From positions 620,001 to 684,000 of the forward strand of contig NC_064679.1 in NCBI RefSeq assembly GCF_023278565.1: a stretch of DNA of 64,000 nt, read 5' to 3'. Below are positions 24,054-36,162 of the stretch, piece after piece (position 1 is the first letter of the stretch; each line of letters opens with the position of its first letter). A model generated the notes under the pieces. That model made no database searches. It saw nothing but the letters and a program-made list of their open reading frames with translations, and was not told the DNA's origin. The DNA is from Colletotrichum lupini (Eukaryota; Ascomycota; Sordariomycetes; Glomerellales; Glomerellaceae). Position numbers and translations under genes: made by a program.

Positions 24054-26340
24054 ATGGGCGATCGCGATAGGGATATCGAGGAGGGCAACGAGGCGCTTGA
24101 TCCCGAGCTGCTCTACACCAAGGAGTACTGCATCGGTATGCGCGCTGCTTCCGTGCTTGGTGCGGCATGTTGCTAATACACTGGATTTGTCTAGGTGGAG
24201 GAAGCTTTGGCAAGGTCTACAAGGGGTAAGTACCGCCGAGTTCCCCTCCCCTCTCCAGCGAGAAGCACCAGAGGACTGACCATAACTCGTACAAACAGAG
24301 TCGACAAGCGCACCGGTCACGCCGTAGCCATCAAGATTATTGATATCGAGAGTGCCGAGGACGAAGTCGAAGACATTATCCAGGAAATCGCCATCCTGTC
24401 CGAACTGCAGTCCCCCTATGTTACGAAATACTACGGCTCGTATGCCAAGGGGGCGGAACTATGGATTGTCATGGAGTTTTGTTCTGGCGGAAGCTGCGCA
24501 GACCTCATGAAGCCAGGTCTGATTGGCGAAGACTACATTGCCATCGTTATTCGCGAGCTGCTACTCGGTCTCGATTACTTGCACACGGATAAGAAGCTGC
24601 ACCGCGATGTCAAAGGTACGTGGATCACTCTGCAATGCGCACCATTTGCTATTTTCCTAGAGCTGACATGCGGATTCAGCTGCCAATGTACTACTCAGCT
24701 CCAACGGGCAGGTTAAACTCGCAGATTTTGGCGTTTCGGGGCAGCTCTCGGCTACCATGACGAAGAAGAATACTTTTGTCGGCACACCTTTCTGGATGGC
24801 CCCGGAGGTCATCAAGCAGTCAGGGTACGATCATAAAGCTGACGTCTGGTCGCTTGGTATCACGGCGCTGGAGCTTGCCAACGGCGAGCCACCGTATGCT
24901 GATATCCACCCCATGAAGGTGTTATTTCTAATCCCCAAGAACCCCCCACCACGGCTGGAAGGAAACTTTACAAAAGCATTCAAAGATTTCATCGAGGTGT
25001 GTTTGCAGAGGGACCCCAAGGACCGACCTACGGCCAAGGACCTGCTCAAGCATCCGTTTATACGCCGCGCAAAGAAGACGAGCTACCTGACCGAGCTTAT
25101 CGAGCGCCACAGCCGGTGGGCTGCGACGCACAAGGGCGACGATGACGAGAGTGACCAAGGGGGTGAAGAATACTACGAGCGCCGGCAGGTCGACGAGGAC
25201 ATGTGGGATTTCGGCACAGTGAGGCTTGTAGGAGATCGTGGCGGCGTTGTTCCTCGTCCCGGACTTGGTGCTCTGGACGAGTCTGCCACCAACGCCAGAG
25301 CTGCGAGATCTACGGAAAGCATAGATGATTACGGAGAGCGTTCGAGAGACAGCAGTCCGACCAAGATTCGCGACTTTGGCCGAGACCTCGCCGTCGCCTC
25401 TGATACCCTCAAGGCGGCCAGTGCCAACACGGGGACCTCTCGACAGGCATCGCCGCAACGGAAACCAGTGCCGTCAGTTGCGCCTGCGCCGCAGTCGCCG
25501 GCCAAGGTGCCTCTTCCAATGTCACCTGAGAAGTTGCAAAGAGGAGGAGGAGGGGGTCCAGAGACACCGCGACCCGTCTCTCGATTGATTCCTCCTGCCG
25601 TCCCGGTCAGTCAATCTCCGGACTACGACCGAGAATTACAGGTTCAGTTGCAGAAGGACATGGGCTTGATGAGTCTAGGCCCTGTAATCCAGCCCGCCGA
25701 CTTGCAACACCTCGATGATGCTACACCCCCGCGACCCCCTCTCCATGGGCCTCGGCCAAACAACAAGTTTGCACCGATTACTCTTCCAGAAATCCCACCA
25801 TACCGCGGCAGCCCGCAGGCGCAACAAACGCCGGTCAGGATACCGAGCCAATCTCCGAATGGGCAACATCGCCAACCGTCTGGCCAGGCGGCGCCGCCTC
25901 CACCACCAAAGGCATACGCGCTGCCCTCAAAGACGCAGACACCTACTCCTGAACCCGCGGCTCCTTCATCCTTCCCCCCGCCAGCGCCGTCTAACCCCAA
26001 CGGGGAGTTGGACGCCTTGAACGATGTCATTTTCCCTGCACTCGAGGAGGCGCTAAAGAGGAGACAAATTAGGCTGCAACAGGCATTCCGACCTCAACAG
26101 GGTTCGTCTAGCCTCGTGGCCATGAACCAGGTGACCCCAAAGCAACAACGAGCGGAGGCGGCTCACGAGAAGCTGCGAAAGCTCGTATATAAGCTCGCTC
26201 ATGTGTGTAAAGAGATTGACCACTATGACAAGGCGGAGCCCGTGGGTATGGGCAGGGACGTTGGCACCTTCCTGGAGGGGTTGTTGGAGGAAATTCTCGT
26301 CAGGGTTGAACCCCTCGACGAGGAGGATGTTGCGGCGTGA
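24054..26340 (+). CDS. sid1: Germinal-centre (GCK/Ste20) kinase, Sid1-like
   Basis: Four exons: 24054-24135, 24195-24225, 24299-24615 and 24680-26340, all with GT-AG introns of 59-73 bp that restore the kinase domain, giving 696 aa. The catalytic domain spans about residues 22-275: G-loop GGGSFG 28-33, Lys50 in VAIKII, HRDVKAANVLL with Asp141, DFG with Asp159, and Ste20-type GTPFWMAPE at 178-186. A Pro/Ser-rich linker follows, then a conserved helical tail ([20 protein letters not shown], and [17 protein letters not shown] near the end). The activation segment and [11 protein letters not shown] are typical of the GCK III branch, which acts in septation (SIN: Sid1/SepM) and in polarity (Nak1/POD-6, MST-1). 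I favour Sid1 from length and tail, but assignment within the branch is not certain. The start is the first ATG after the 899-nt ATG-free leader. Confidence 0.9.
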
Positions 26341-28716
26341 ACCGTCTGATGGTCCAGGCGGCTGTGTGTGAGGCGGAACGACAGACAGGGGTAATGCTTG
26401 GTGGGGCACCCGACGAGCACATGCTCGGATGCTCGCGAGTCGTCGCCGGCTGACCGGCGAGGTGGGATGGAAGATGGGAACGAGCTGCCCCGTTGATGAC
26501 ACGACAACACACGGGGTTCTGGAGGATATCTATCGCCCCAATGCGAAAACGAAGAGGCTTATTACGTACGATGCAAAGGGCTAAAGGAGGGAAAATCGGG
26601 GTTGATGGAATGCTGGAAACGACAAAGATGACAAGACGACGGATATGACATGACGGATAGGACACACACACATACACATACACACACTTGGCCCGTTCCC
26701 CTTCTCGTCTTTTGACTCGGAACTGGGAAGTAAACACCGGGTGGCGGATCCAGGGTTTGAGGAATAGAGGATGGGATGGGCAGGGAAGGGGACGCAGGAG
26801 TGGTTCACAAGACGCCTTTTTCCTTTCTGTTTTTCCCTTTTCTACAGTTCCTCATGTATTATACCCAGCATTTACCAAGAATAGAGTGCGTGCTCTTTCT
26901 CTGAGACTACCGGGCCACCACACCCCCGGAGAAACCGATGCAAGGCTGAAGAGGGAGGCTTTGGTGCACTAAGCCGTATGGGGGGGTTAATTCTTTTCTG
27001 CCCAGTGGCAGTGGCTGTTCCCGTGTCTGGCTGGGTATGTCATGTATGGGTCTATCCGTATGGGAATCGTTAGATGTTGCCGAGAGTCAATACTTTACTG
27101 TAAGCGAGCGAGCCTTGGCTTTGCCGCTGCAGAGACAAGGCAAGGCCTAGGGAGAAAGTCTCGCTCTTCCTTGGGGCCTGCCCCGGCTCTCCTGAACATT
27201 CGTAGAGCGTTCGGCTGGGGGAGGGGGAGGGGAAAGGAAAGACCGGTGGATCGACCGTGGAGTTTATATGGTATACGGACGCCAAGGCGCCGTATGTGTG
27301 TGGTGGTGTTGAGCCATGACTCTATCTACGACGGACCCATGTCCGGCGCGGCTGAAGAGGATGGAGGGGCCTGGAGAAAGGGTTGGCAGGCCGTACGAAT
27401 CGATCGAATGGGGATAAAAAAGTGCGTGAGGGGGGAAACGAGGAATATGAGTCTTTTGAGGTTTCCGATGGCGGGATTCTGGGTGTGATGTTTGACGTTG
27501 TCTGTGTGTCTTTGAAGGCCCGTGGAATCCTTGTTGGAGGGATGAATTCCGACCAAGGCAGCACGAAGTTTACAACGGGATCCATCGAGGTATGATCTTT
27601 CTGCACTCCGTACGGATGGACATCCGTAGCTTATGGAAGAAAAGCAGGTTCCTGTAGCCGGCTTCGGCCGGCCTTGTGTTGGCAACCTCGGAGGGACTCT
27701 CGAGTCTTGAGTCTTGAGTTTCTTGGAGAGAAGGTCGCAGCGGCAGATAACCTGAAACCAGACGCGCGCGTGGGGCGGATGCTGCGGTGCTGGGCAGCCA
27801 GGAAACCCTGCGGCGAGTCATGGACCCTGAAAAAAATGCCACAATCACAGATACACTCACTGGTGCGAGAGAGCGAAGAAGGTGGGAAAGCTGCTGAAGG
27901 AGCTGGAACGGCATTGACGATGGCTGGCCTTGCTGGGCAGAAACTAGGCCGTGGACCTGGGTTGTTAGTACCCACAGATGGCGCTACGGCGTTACCCGTT
28001 GCTGACACCATGATCCCTACATCCTTTTCCCTATTCATTCAAGTCTGACTGGTTCTGTTCCCAAGATGTACGGACAGACACAGGCAGACCATGTTCTTCC
28101 GGGTCTTCTTCAGGCCAAGTCTGGGGGGGCCTCTTCTTGGGACGAGTCAATCGAGTCAATCGTCTGCGCCTCCACCCCGGTCTCTCCCTCAAAGTTGGGA
28201 CGCTGGGCGCTGCAGGACAAGCAGTGCGGCTTGGCTCTTGGAGGATGGGATCCACCATCTCTTGTGTGTGTTCTGTATGGTCTTGTCCGGGTGCGGCTGC
28301 GGCTGCGGCTGGGCTGGCTTACCTACACATTATATAGTATCCGTGAAGAGTTGTTAAGTGGCATGGTAGCATGACCCCCGCGGGTCGGCGTGCTGCCGGC
28401 GAGATGTTCGTGGAGAACGGGACTTTTCTTCCCCCCCCTCATAATTCCCTCCTCCTGGGCAGCTTTTCTTCACGAGACCGATCCAAGAGGCGAACTCTGG
28501 ATATGGGGCAGATGTGGTGGAGAGAGAGAGAGGAAGCACGGATCCAGACTGCCGTGGAGAGGAGTTTGGGATATGTGACTTCTCTTAAGGTCTGGCAGCG
28601 CCGCCCTTTTCTCGTTCGTTTGGAAGGAAGGTTTTCGGACTTTCTTTGCAACTTCTTCTCGCTCCTTTTTTGTTTGCTTCCTGCTTCCTGCTTTTCTCCT
28701 CCCTCCTTTGAAGATG
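26341..28716. other. Intergenic, kinase 3' flank
   Basis: No recognisable gene. It contains a CA-rich stretch at 26662-26690 and a GCGGCT-type short repeat at about 28291-28316. Open frames on both strands show no family resemblance. The first few hundred bases should carry the kinase 3' UTR. Confidence 0.35.
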
Positions 28717-29501
28717 AGAACGTGTTGATTACGTTTTCTCTCCCTCTCCATCTCTACGAAACCCGAGCAGAAAGAACCAAACCCCCTTCCACTCATTTTT
28801 AGCTTGTCCTTCTTCTTGTTCAGCTACTACGCCTTCTCGTGGAGGTAATCTTAATCCCACGGGGGAGGATCAAGGAGCCTTCTACTTATCTTTGCCCTTC
28901 TCTGCTACTGGTCTGGTCCGTCTGGTCTTTCTGTCTTCTCGAAGTTGGTTCCTGTTTCGAAATCCCTTGGAAGAGAAAGAGCGAAGGTTGTCGCCTTACC
29001 TCAAACACGTTGGCACACCACCACCCATAGCCCAGCTATTACCTGGCAGAACATCTTATTACTCCTCCTCTCACATCGCCCACCCCACCCCTCTTCTACA
29101 CATACCACCACCTCCATCTCATAATCACTCCCTCTACCTATTCTTCTCGCCGTCGGACTTTCTCTTCCCTTTCCGACCTCCTTTCCCCGAACAAACATTC
29201 CAGCCTTTTGGGGGCCGGAGCCTCAGACTCGTCGTTCCTTTCGTCATCGAGCATCCCCGCCTTGTACGATCGATACCTTTGCGGCTCTTTTGAACTACTG
29301 TTTACGACTGCTTGGCAACAATAGAGGCTGGTTCTCTCGACTACACATCTTCTTGTCTTCGGCATCGATCTTGGTCGGGTTACCCTCTTCGGAATTCGTA
29401 TTCGCTGGGCCAAGTGTATTTGGGAAAAGCAGAATCCCCTGGCCTAGTCAACTCTCCCGGCCTCTCTTACCGGGCTCAGATTCATTTAAACGACATCAAA
29501 C
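28717..29501 (+). promoter_or_regulatory. ATG-free pyrimidine-rich leader of the membrane-protein gene
   Basis: 785 bases without any plus-strand ATG lie directly before the start at 29502, and they are strongly C/T-rich. This is most simply a long 5' UTR, like that of the kinase gene. The transcription start is not visible. Confidence 0.45.
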
Positions 29502-30812
29502 ATGAAGACGACGACAACAAAGGTGGTGCTGCTCACGCTGCTCAGCAGCAGCGGCTTCGTAACATGCGCCCGGGCCGCGGCGAACCTGTGCTTCTTCCCC
29601 GGCGGCGTGCAGAGTCTGGACGTCCCGTGCGATCCCAAGGCCGAGGTCAGCATGTGCTGCGGGAGCGTGAATGCGTGTTTGAGCAACGGGTTGTGCAAGC
29701 TCGAGGATACGTCGAATAACACGGGTATTGCGTATGCGAGAGGGACGTGTTCGGATCCGACGTGGCAGAGTCCAATTTGCCCGCAGCATTGCGTGTTGAG
29801 TAAGTCGAATCCTTTCCGATGACACAGGAGAATAGTTGGTCATGGGAGATCATGGACCGAGACTGGCGAACCTGAGATGGAGGGGTGTTTGGATTCAGGA
29901 AGGAACAGGAGTACTAACATGAGGACAACAGACCCCGACACAAGAAAGAACAACACGGCATACGACTTCAGATTCAACGGTGTCCAGGTATGGCAATGCG
30001 ACAGCCAAGGCTTCGGCGTACCGGGCAAGTTCTGCTGCGAATCCGCCGCCGAGAAGACGAGATGCTGTTCCACGCCGCCCGCCATCTTCGGGCCCCTCAT
30101 CGCCGCAACACCCGGCAATGCCGTCGCCGTGCAGACCCTTAACACGGGCGCCAAATCCACTCCCACGCCCTCAGGGTCGGGACGCGCCGGCGTCACGGGC
30201 GGAAGCAATTACCCCTCGCAGCAGACGCCTGAGATGACGGCCGTGCCGACGATGACGAGCAAGATCCCCGCCACGCCTGGCGGCGCGGAGGCCAGTCAGC
30301 CGACGGCGGATACAAATACCGGAAGCAGTGGAGATGGCGGGCAGAAGGGTATCGGGAACGTGGCTGTCGTGGGACTGGGTGTCGGCGCGAGTGTGGGTGG
30401 TGCGCTGCTCGTGGCGGTGGGCGTGATGTGGTACCTACGCAAGGAGAGGTCTCGCCAGGGACCCGTGGAGCTTGATGGGTCGAGTATCAATGGTGGGTAC
30501 GGCGGCAGCAGCGGGGCGAGCGATCTTTCGAGGTCGAATACCGGACATACCGGGCGGATCGCGTACGGGGGGATGAATATTCACAATATGAACCAAAACG
30601 GGGGCACGGGGACGATTAGCTCCATGGGGACGGGAACGTATAACATGTCGGCGACGCCTGGGATGATGACCGTGAGGAAGGCGAGTAGTGAGTGGGATGG
30701 GAGTCCCGGCGGGTTGGGCGGGAATTATCAGATGGCGGAGATTGATGGCAAGGAAGCGATTGTGGTGGCGGAGCCGCAGGGGAGGAAGAAGAGTCTGTAT
30801 GAGCTGCCGTAG
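29502..30812 (+). CDS. Cysteine-rich type I membrane protein, function unknown
   Basis: Exons 29502-29799 and 29932-30812, with a 132-bp intron (donor GTAAGT, branch GTACTAACATG, acceptor ACAG), give 392 aa. A signal peptide covers about residues 1-26. The mature ectodomain, to about residue 140, has 14 cysteines in pairs and singles (MCCGSVNAC, FCCESA, RCCSTP) and NxT glycosylation sites (SNNTG, KNNTA). A Thr/Pro/Ser-rich stalk follows. One membrane segment lies at about residues 240-266 (VAVVGLGVGASVGGALLVAV), then a basic stop-transfer motif (RKERSR) and a Gly/Ser-rich tail ending ELP. The architecture resembles Mid2/WSC-like fungal surface sensors, and many ascomycetes encode such orphan proteins. 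I do not recognise a named domain, so a sensor role is inference. Confidence 0.82.
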
Positions 30813-33800
30813 CCCGGTGGTCTCTGGAGATGGCGACGATGTTGAAGATGGAGGTTTGGCACGAGGCAAACCATACTGAGATGGCATTTGTATAAAAAAA
30901 GATGAAGAGGGACGGAATGGTGTATGGTGGTGTGTGATACCTTGACACTTTTGATAGCGGGGGGGGTTCTTTTCTTACTCCCCCTTTTCTTTCAAGTTTA
31001 TGGCTCATGAGAAATCAACTTTTATGAACTTTAGACGCCATTCCTTCTGGATGTCTTCAGCCTTTGTGACAAACAGGTGACAATTTGCACCTATCTACTC
31101 AGTCAAATCTTGATCTGACGTGACTTAAGCTTATCCCTCATCTATCTGTGATCTACAAGTCTGGCGGTTGGGTTGAGAAAACAAGAGCTCGGACGGGGAA
31201 CAACGATGCTAGCGTGGGAAACAACGATGATGGGCACTAGGGCCTATTGGTTGACAGCAAACATCACGACATCTTCACCATCACGAAGCAGTACGAGATC
31301 AGCAGACACGTAGAAGACGCTAACGAGGTATGGTGGTACGGAGAGGAAGGGAAGGGTGCTACCAGCACTCCGGAACCTGTCACGGTCGGAAGCGCATCCG
31401 AACGGATCAGCGACCACCCAAACGGTATTGTGCTTTGTCGTGAAAGGCCCGCCAGAGACTGGAAGGGGGGAAGAGAGGGAAGAACGTGGTTTACCGGCCT
31501 TCTCGATCCGGCCACCAACACGTGCAGCGCCCTACGGCCTTGCTGGTGGGTGGTACTGTAAGTGGATGTCGACCCCCAAGGAGTGCAGGGGCACACTTGA
31601 GGGCTGAGGGGCTTGAGGGGATCGGGGACGTCTCCAGCCGTTGCTTCATGGTAGGGTAATGATCGGCAGGGGAGCGCTCTGCGGCTCTCTCGTCGTGCTT
31701 CGATGTGACGTTGGAGGGGGAAGAGCCGAAGAGGGACGGATACAGTGCGGCGGGCCTTGGATCCCACGCGTAGTGTTGGTAAGGGTTTCTGCAAGGTCAG
31801 AGAATCGTTCAATCGTCTTTCCTTCGTCTTCGTTGCCTTGGCCGCTACTCTGCGAATTTGACGCGGGGAAGGCAAGGAAGGACTGCCTTGGTCTTGTCTT
31901 CTTACCAGACCCGGATACGTCGATCATTCGCCATCTTCCATGCTGGGAGCGGGTAAATGATCGAGAGGAAATGCGGAGCAGCGAAAAGAGGGAGCATAGG
32001 AGATTTTGATGTCATAGCAGTGGCGCGCATTATAGATCAGAGGCCTTGTTGCTCGTACAAGACAGAGTCTGGGATGGTATCCTGAAGGGTGTTTGTCGTG
32101 TGTGAGTGGGCGGAATAGACGCAGGGACCTCGATGAGACTCGAGAGAGTGATCGAGGAGGGGATTTCGTTGCCGACGGCCCTGTCTGCGCTATGTGAGGG
32201 ACCGGGCAGGGATGCAGGGGGTTAGAGGGCATAGAGTTTGCCGCGACGTCTCATGAGGTATGATTGTCGATGGCATAAGAGCGATGGAGTCGATTTGTAC
32301 GGCACATTTGTTGCCTTTCTGATTGGTGTGTCTGTTGCAGGCTCAGTGTACACATTTTGATTTGGCGATGTTGGAATAATTGTATCTGGCCGGCTTATCG
32401 ACCATGTTGATCTACTTTAAATCAGCAGCTTCACTGGGCTTGGAGGTCCAAAGAAAAGCCGTTGAAAGTTTGACTTGGCGCGTCTCTCTTGACATGTCTT
32501 GGAGTTCGGGTGGTGCCTTGCGGTGGAGGTGTGAAAGGGGACGAGGGACGAGACGAGTGGCAAAGTGTATATTAACCAGACACACGCTCGTCAATGTAAC
32601 TTTTGGACAGAACCAGATATCCAAAGAATTCGGCACCAACGATGGTTGCATTCAGTATCCAGCCACACATCACACGCATCACATAGTCCGAAGAAATCGG
32701 ACTCGGAAAGAGAACGAAAAAGAATTTGCATTGATGATCGGATTCTTTCGGTTCGACACAAGACGCCATAGTAGACGGTTGAGTATAGGTTATGTGGAAC
32801 ATTTTATGATACGGATCTGCGAGCCTATGAATAAAAGCCGCAAATGCGAGGACCTTGAGGGTGAAGTACACTGGAAAAGGCACTCAGTCAGCCAAGGGAA
32901 GCCGGGCGAGAACGGAGTGCGGGAGGACTGCGCCCCCTAGACAATGAACATCCCCGGCCCCACCGGTCCCGGGGTCGACCCACCACCGTACCGGGGCCTT
33001 GAGAAGAAAGCGGAGATGCGGTTCTGTCATCGGCTCGCGTAACTAGTAAGCAGAAGCGTGTGCTCACGACGGACCACTGACTGCCGGAACATCGCTTACT
33101 TGGGAACGTAAATTACCGATGACTGCTGGTGCGTCTGTGCCGTGTTTCCACTGCGGCGGGCGCAAGATGGGAAGTCTGGGGGCTGATCTTAAGTTTCTTG
33201 CTTCAGACGTTATAGGGGCCGCCCACGTACTATGACGCTGATGTGCACGGCGGTAAACGGGGGCCCTTTTGGGGAATTACGTGCTGATGGAGATTTTCTG
33301 CAAGTTTGTCTCTTGCCTCTGCCTGTGCGAGTCTGTGTGGAGAGTGTGTCGCTTCTGGGGGCCGTTTCGAGGAAAGATGGGATGATGCGCTATTCTTGTC
33401 GATCGGTCGCTTCGAGAATGTTGAGGAATCTGGGGTGGCATGATATTGGGCTTTGTGATCTGCTGCATCAAGTGCTTATCTTGCTGATCGATCATTAGTG
33501 GGTGATCATGGTCCTTCTGCTCGGTATCGCTGCCGGTAAATCCTCCATTGCAGTTACATCTGCGCTTGATCGACGTGATGTTGGATGAAGAATTCTACCC
33601 TTTCGAGAGGTATAGTAACCGGGGGACACCGTACCATGGAACTCTGTGAAAACTCTCACCTGGATGGTCATGTTGGTAAATGGCTTGATTGAGAGGAAAT
33701 TTGGCCGAGATGAATGATTCAACTTCTTAACTTTCATTTAGGTGAGATGTCGAGATGCAGCTATGAAGGTTCTCCATGTAGAGTATTAATAGCAGTGAGA

Positions 33801-34406
33801 GTCAAGATGAAGTGCGCAGCAGTTATAGCAGGTGTGGCAGTACCACCCCGTGGGTAACATGTGAATCAGACACTTCGAACGCGAGACTGCGTATCCTATA
33901 CGCATGGTTGTGATCCGGGTCAAGGTTCTCGATAGAGATTATCTGCCCACAATACAGGTTGTTTGAAGTTCAATAGATCGCGAGAGGGAGCGTGGATGCC
34001 GCGGGGAGGCAGAAACTCCCCGAACACGAATGAACCCCTCGATGAACCGCCCCCAACAATACGCATGAAGTTAATGAAGAGTGCCAGCGCGTTCCTGGAG
34101 TCTAAAGTTTCCTTATAAGGCCAGAAGCGTTGAGTCGCCGATGAGCCTTAGTAAGTCATCCAAGGGTTTGCCTGTAAACCTCTGGAAGAACCGTGATATT
34201 ATGACACCATTTAATGTCCCGTATTCGGTAGGACACATTTTTGCACCAGTTCCCTACAGTGAAGATTCAACTTTGACACACACAGCACTATGACTGATCG
34301 AAAAATACCAGATAATCACACAAAGATTCTAATGGCATACGAGAAATAGAGGGTTCATTGCTGTAAAGACAGAAAATGAACTTCCTCGAATCTATCACTT
34401 CGATCT
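30813..34406. other. Intergenic, nothing recognised
   Basis: About 3.6 kb with no recognisable gene. It includes a short GC-rich, inverted-repeat-like patch at about 32952-33000 (CCCCGGCCCCACCGG, then CCGGGGCC). The open frames are short and resemble nothing known to me. The region opens the accessory-looking segment with decayed genes at 34.4-36.2 kb. Confidence 0.35.
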
Positions 34407-35362
34407 CTAATACCCGCAGCCGGATGGACGTCCTAGGACTGAGATGATGAGCATGAACAGACTGGGGTTGTTAGAAGCCACGCTGCCAATGTAGACCACC
34501 TCCACAGCCCAAAGGCAGCCGCTGCCGCGAAGATTTCAGCCATCTTTGCCCTAGTAAGTAGTGCAAACAGGAATGAGAAAATCATGGTAAGGACAATGAC
34601 AAGTCCTATTCTATGCAGCATGTTCTGCACGAAGTACAAGACGAGGGTTGCAAGAGTCGGCAGTGCAGCGGATAGAGCTGCCAAAATGGTGTCACTATAG
34701 CGTGAGATCTTTTCCTCGTTGTAAGTACGCGTATCGTCCGGCCTAAGCTTTTCACTGAAATATGCGATACGAACATTAGTCGGAATCATTCGGAAACCAT
34801 ACCACGGGGAGGTTCGTGTAAGATGAAGTCTAACCTTGCTGTGTTGTTCGATCACTTTGTGATTCAAGTTGAAAACTTTGCCGTTCATGAATTTAGTGAA
34901 CCTGTCCGTTTCGACCGCTGACCCCCAATATTGAAGGTATCGTCTTGTTTGGCCTGATTCCAGGCCATTGCTTCTATGCCTGTCATGTCAAGAAACCCAT
35001 TTCTCCTTTGGGCTCGCGCAGCCATACTGCGAGAAACTTCCAATCGCCGTCAGATGTGTGGCCGAGGCAACTTACGTAAGGAAGAGGCGTGCCGAATTGC
35101 TTGATCTGGAATCGGTTTTGAAGATGAGATCATGCAAAGAAGAAAAGAAGTCTTACGGTATTCTTCTAGTTTCTTCCTAATCTCAAGCAGGAGTTCGTAC
35201 TGTATTGAGTCCGGGTCTTCTGCGTGCTGCTTCATCACCCGAAAACTAGATTCGTATTCCCGTCGTATGGAATTTGTAGAGTTTCTGTCCTCTTCTCTGG
35301 TATCTTCCAGCTGCTGTTCAAGATCTTGGAGCTCAGACTGAAGACTACATTCCAGCCTGATC
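34407..35362 (-). pseudogene. DUF6594 membrane-protein remnant
   Basis: Minus-strand coding fragments match the fungal DUF6594 family (predicted membrane proteins of unknown role). A coiled-coil-like exon (35076-35362; QSELQDLEQQLED, then YELLLEIRKKLEEY) ends in a good donor GTAAGT. A region around 34870-34990 and a C-terminal exon with two to three membrane segments follow (DDTRTYNEEKISRYSD, LPTLATLVLYFVQNM, RIGLVIVLTMIFSFLFALLT). After AEIFAAAAAF the frame is lost near 34508. Reading one base over recovers VEVVYIGSVASNNPSLFMLI and a stop at 34407-34409. The usual N-terminal segment is missing, and the STAND remnant occupies its expected place. One missing G could be a sequencing error, but the absent 5' exon supports decay. 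Confidence 0.6.
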
Positions 35363-35439
35363 CTATTTCAAGTAAAACTGTTCTCATCGTGAGCGCAACT
35401 TTCAAGATCTCCTGGTGCCATCGCCCTTTACCTTTCAAT

Positions 35440-36162
35440 AAGACAGACCCCTTGGGTTTTGTCGCATCGGTTTATGGGATCATATTCTCTCTTTCTGAGG
35501 CTCAAAATGCTTTTCGAATAGCATTAAGTCGCTCTTTCGAAAACGTGGGCGCCCAAGAGAGTTTACGGCGATCGGCTGCCTCGATGACGATGCTCAAGTT
35601 CGTGTATGTAGACTTTGGCCCTAAGGATCTCTATTATCGCATAGAGGCCGAGCCGGCCGCTCATAAGCTCGAACTGACTGAAGAATTTCACCTGGCCCAA
35701 CTAAACAAAAGTCTCACTTGTCCGAGTGACAACAGATTGCGGAAAAATTATTTCAACCACGTGGCTGGAACGCCCGAAACGGTAATGCAGCGACTGAGGG
35801 ATATTGAACAAACGTTGGTTGAAACTCAGGCTCTGAAAATCTTACGAGTGACTAACCGTCATAGCCTCATATTGCGGCGTATTGAGAGACTTGTCGTCAG
35901 ATCCGAACAACTCCATTTGAAACGAGAGGCGGAGAGCAACAAAACACAACAAGCGGTAGCAGAGATTGACCAAGCTCTATCACTATACAAGTCACATATG
36001 GTAACGGATGGGAGAACACCGGATAATATTATTTAGCAGGCGTTAGCCGAAATCGGCTACAAGTTGGCGAAAATCAGCTCATTATCTGTAGGCGGAGATG
36101 CTTCAGACCGAACTTTTAACGAGCTTTCCGCAGCACTACAATCAACCATAGACAGATCTTAA
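35440..36162 (+). pseudogene. Fungal STAND N-terminal (Helo-like) domain remnant
   Basis: The open frame reads TDPLGFVASVYGIIFSLSEA and continues for about 240 codons of helical sequence (VMQRLRDIEQTLVETQALK, LRRIERLVVRSEQLHL). It resembles the Helo-like N-terminal domain of fungal NLR/STAND proteins, normally preceded by a Met. Here the codon before TDPLG is AAG (35440-35442), not ATG, and no nearby in-frame ATG exists. An in-frame TAG at 36034-36036 interrupts the frame. Coding-like sequence continues to TAA at 36160-36162 (LAEIGYKLAKISSLSVGGDA). The stretch 36001-36036 begins GTAACG and ends TTTAG and is a multiple of three, so a 36-nt intron is formally possible but unusually short. No NACHT or NB-ARC follows. 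Likely a decayed gene. Confidence 0.5.

Noticed and set aside
34433..34888. Intact 151-aa small membrane protein
   Set aside because: The DUF6594 C-terminus continues in the neighbouring frame after 34508, and family exons lie upstream; the short frame is a fragment with a false end.
36001..36036. 36-nt intron in the STAND-like remnant
   Set aside because: It has GT and AG ends but is shorter than any other intron here (49-132 bp) and lacks a branch site; a nonsense mutation is simpler.
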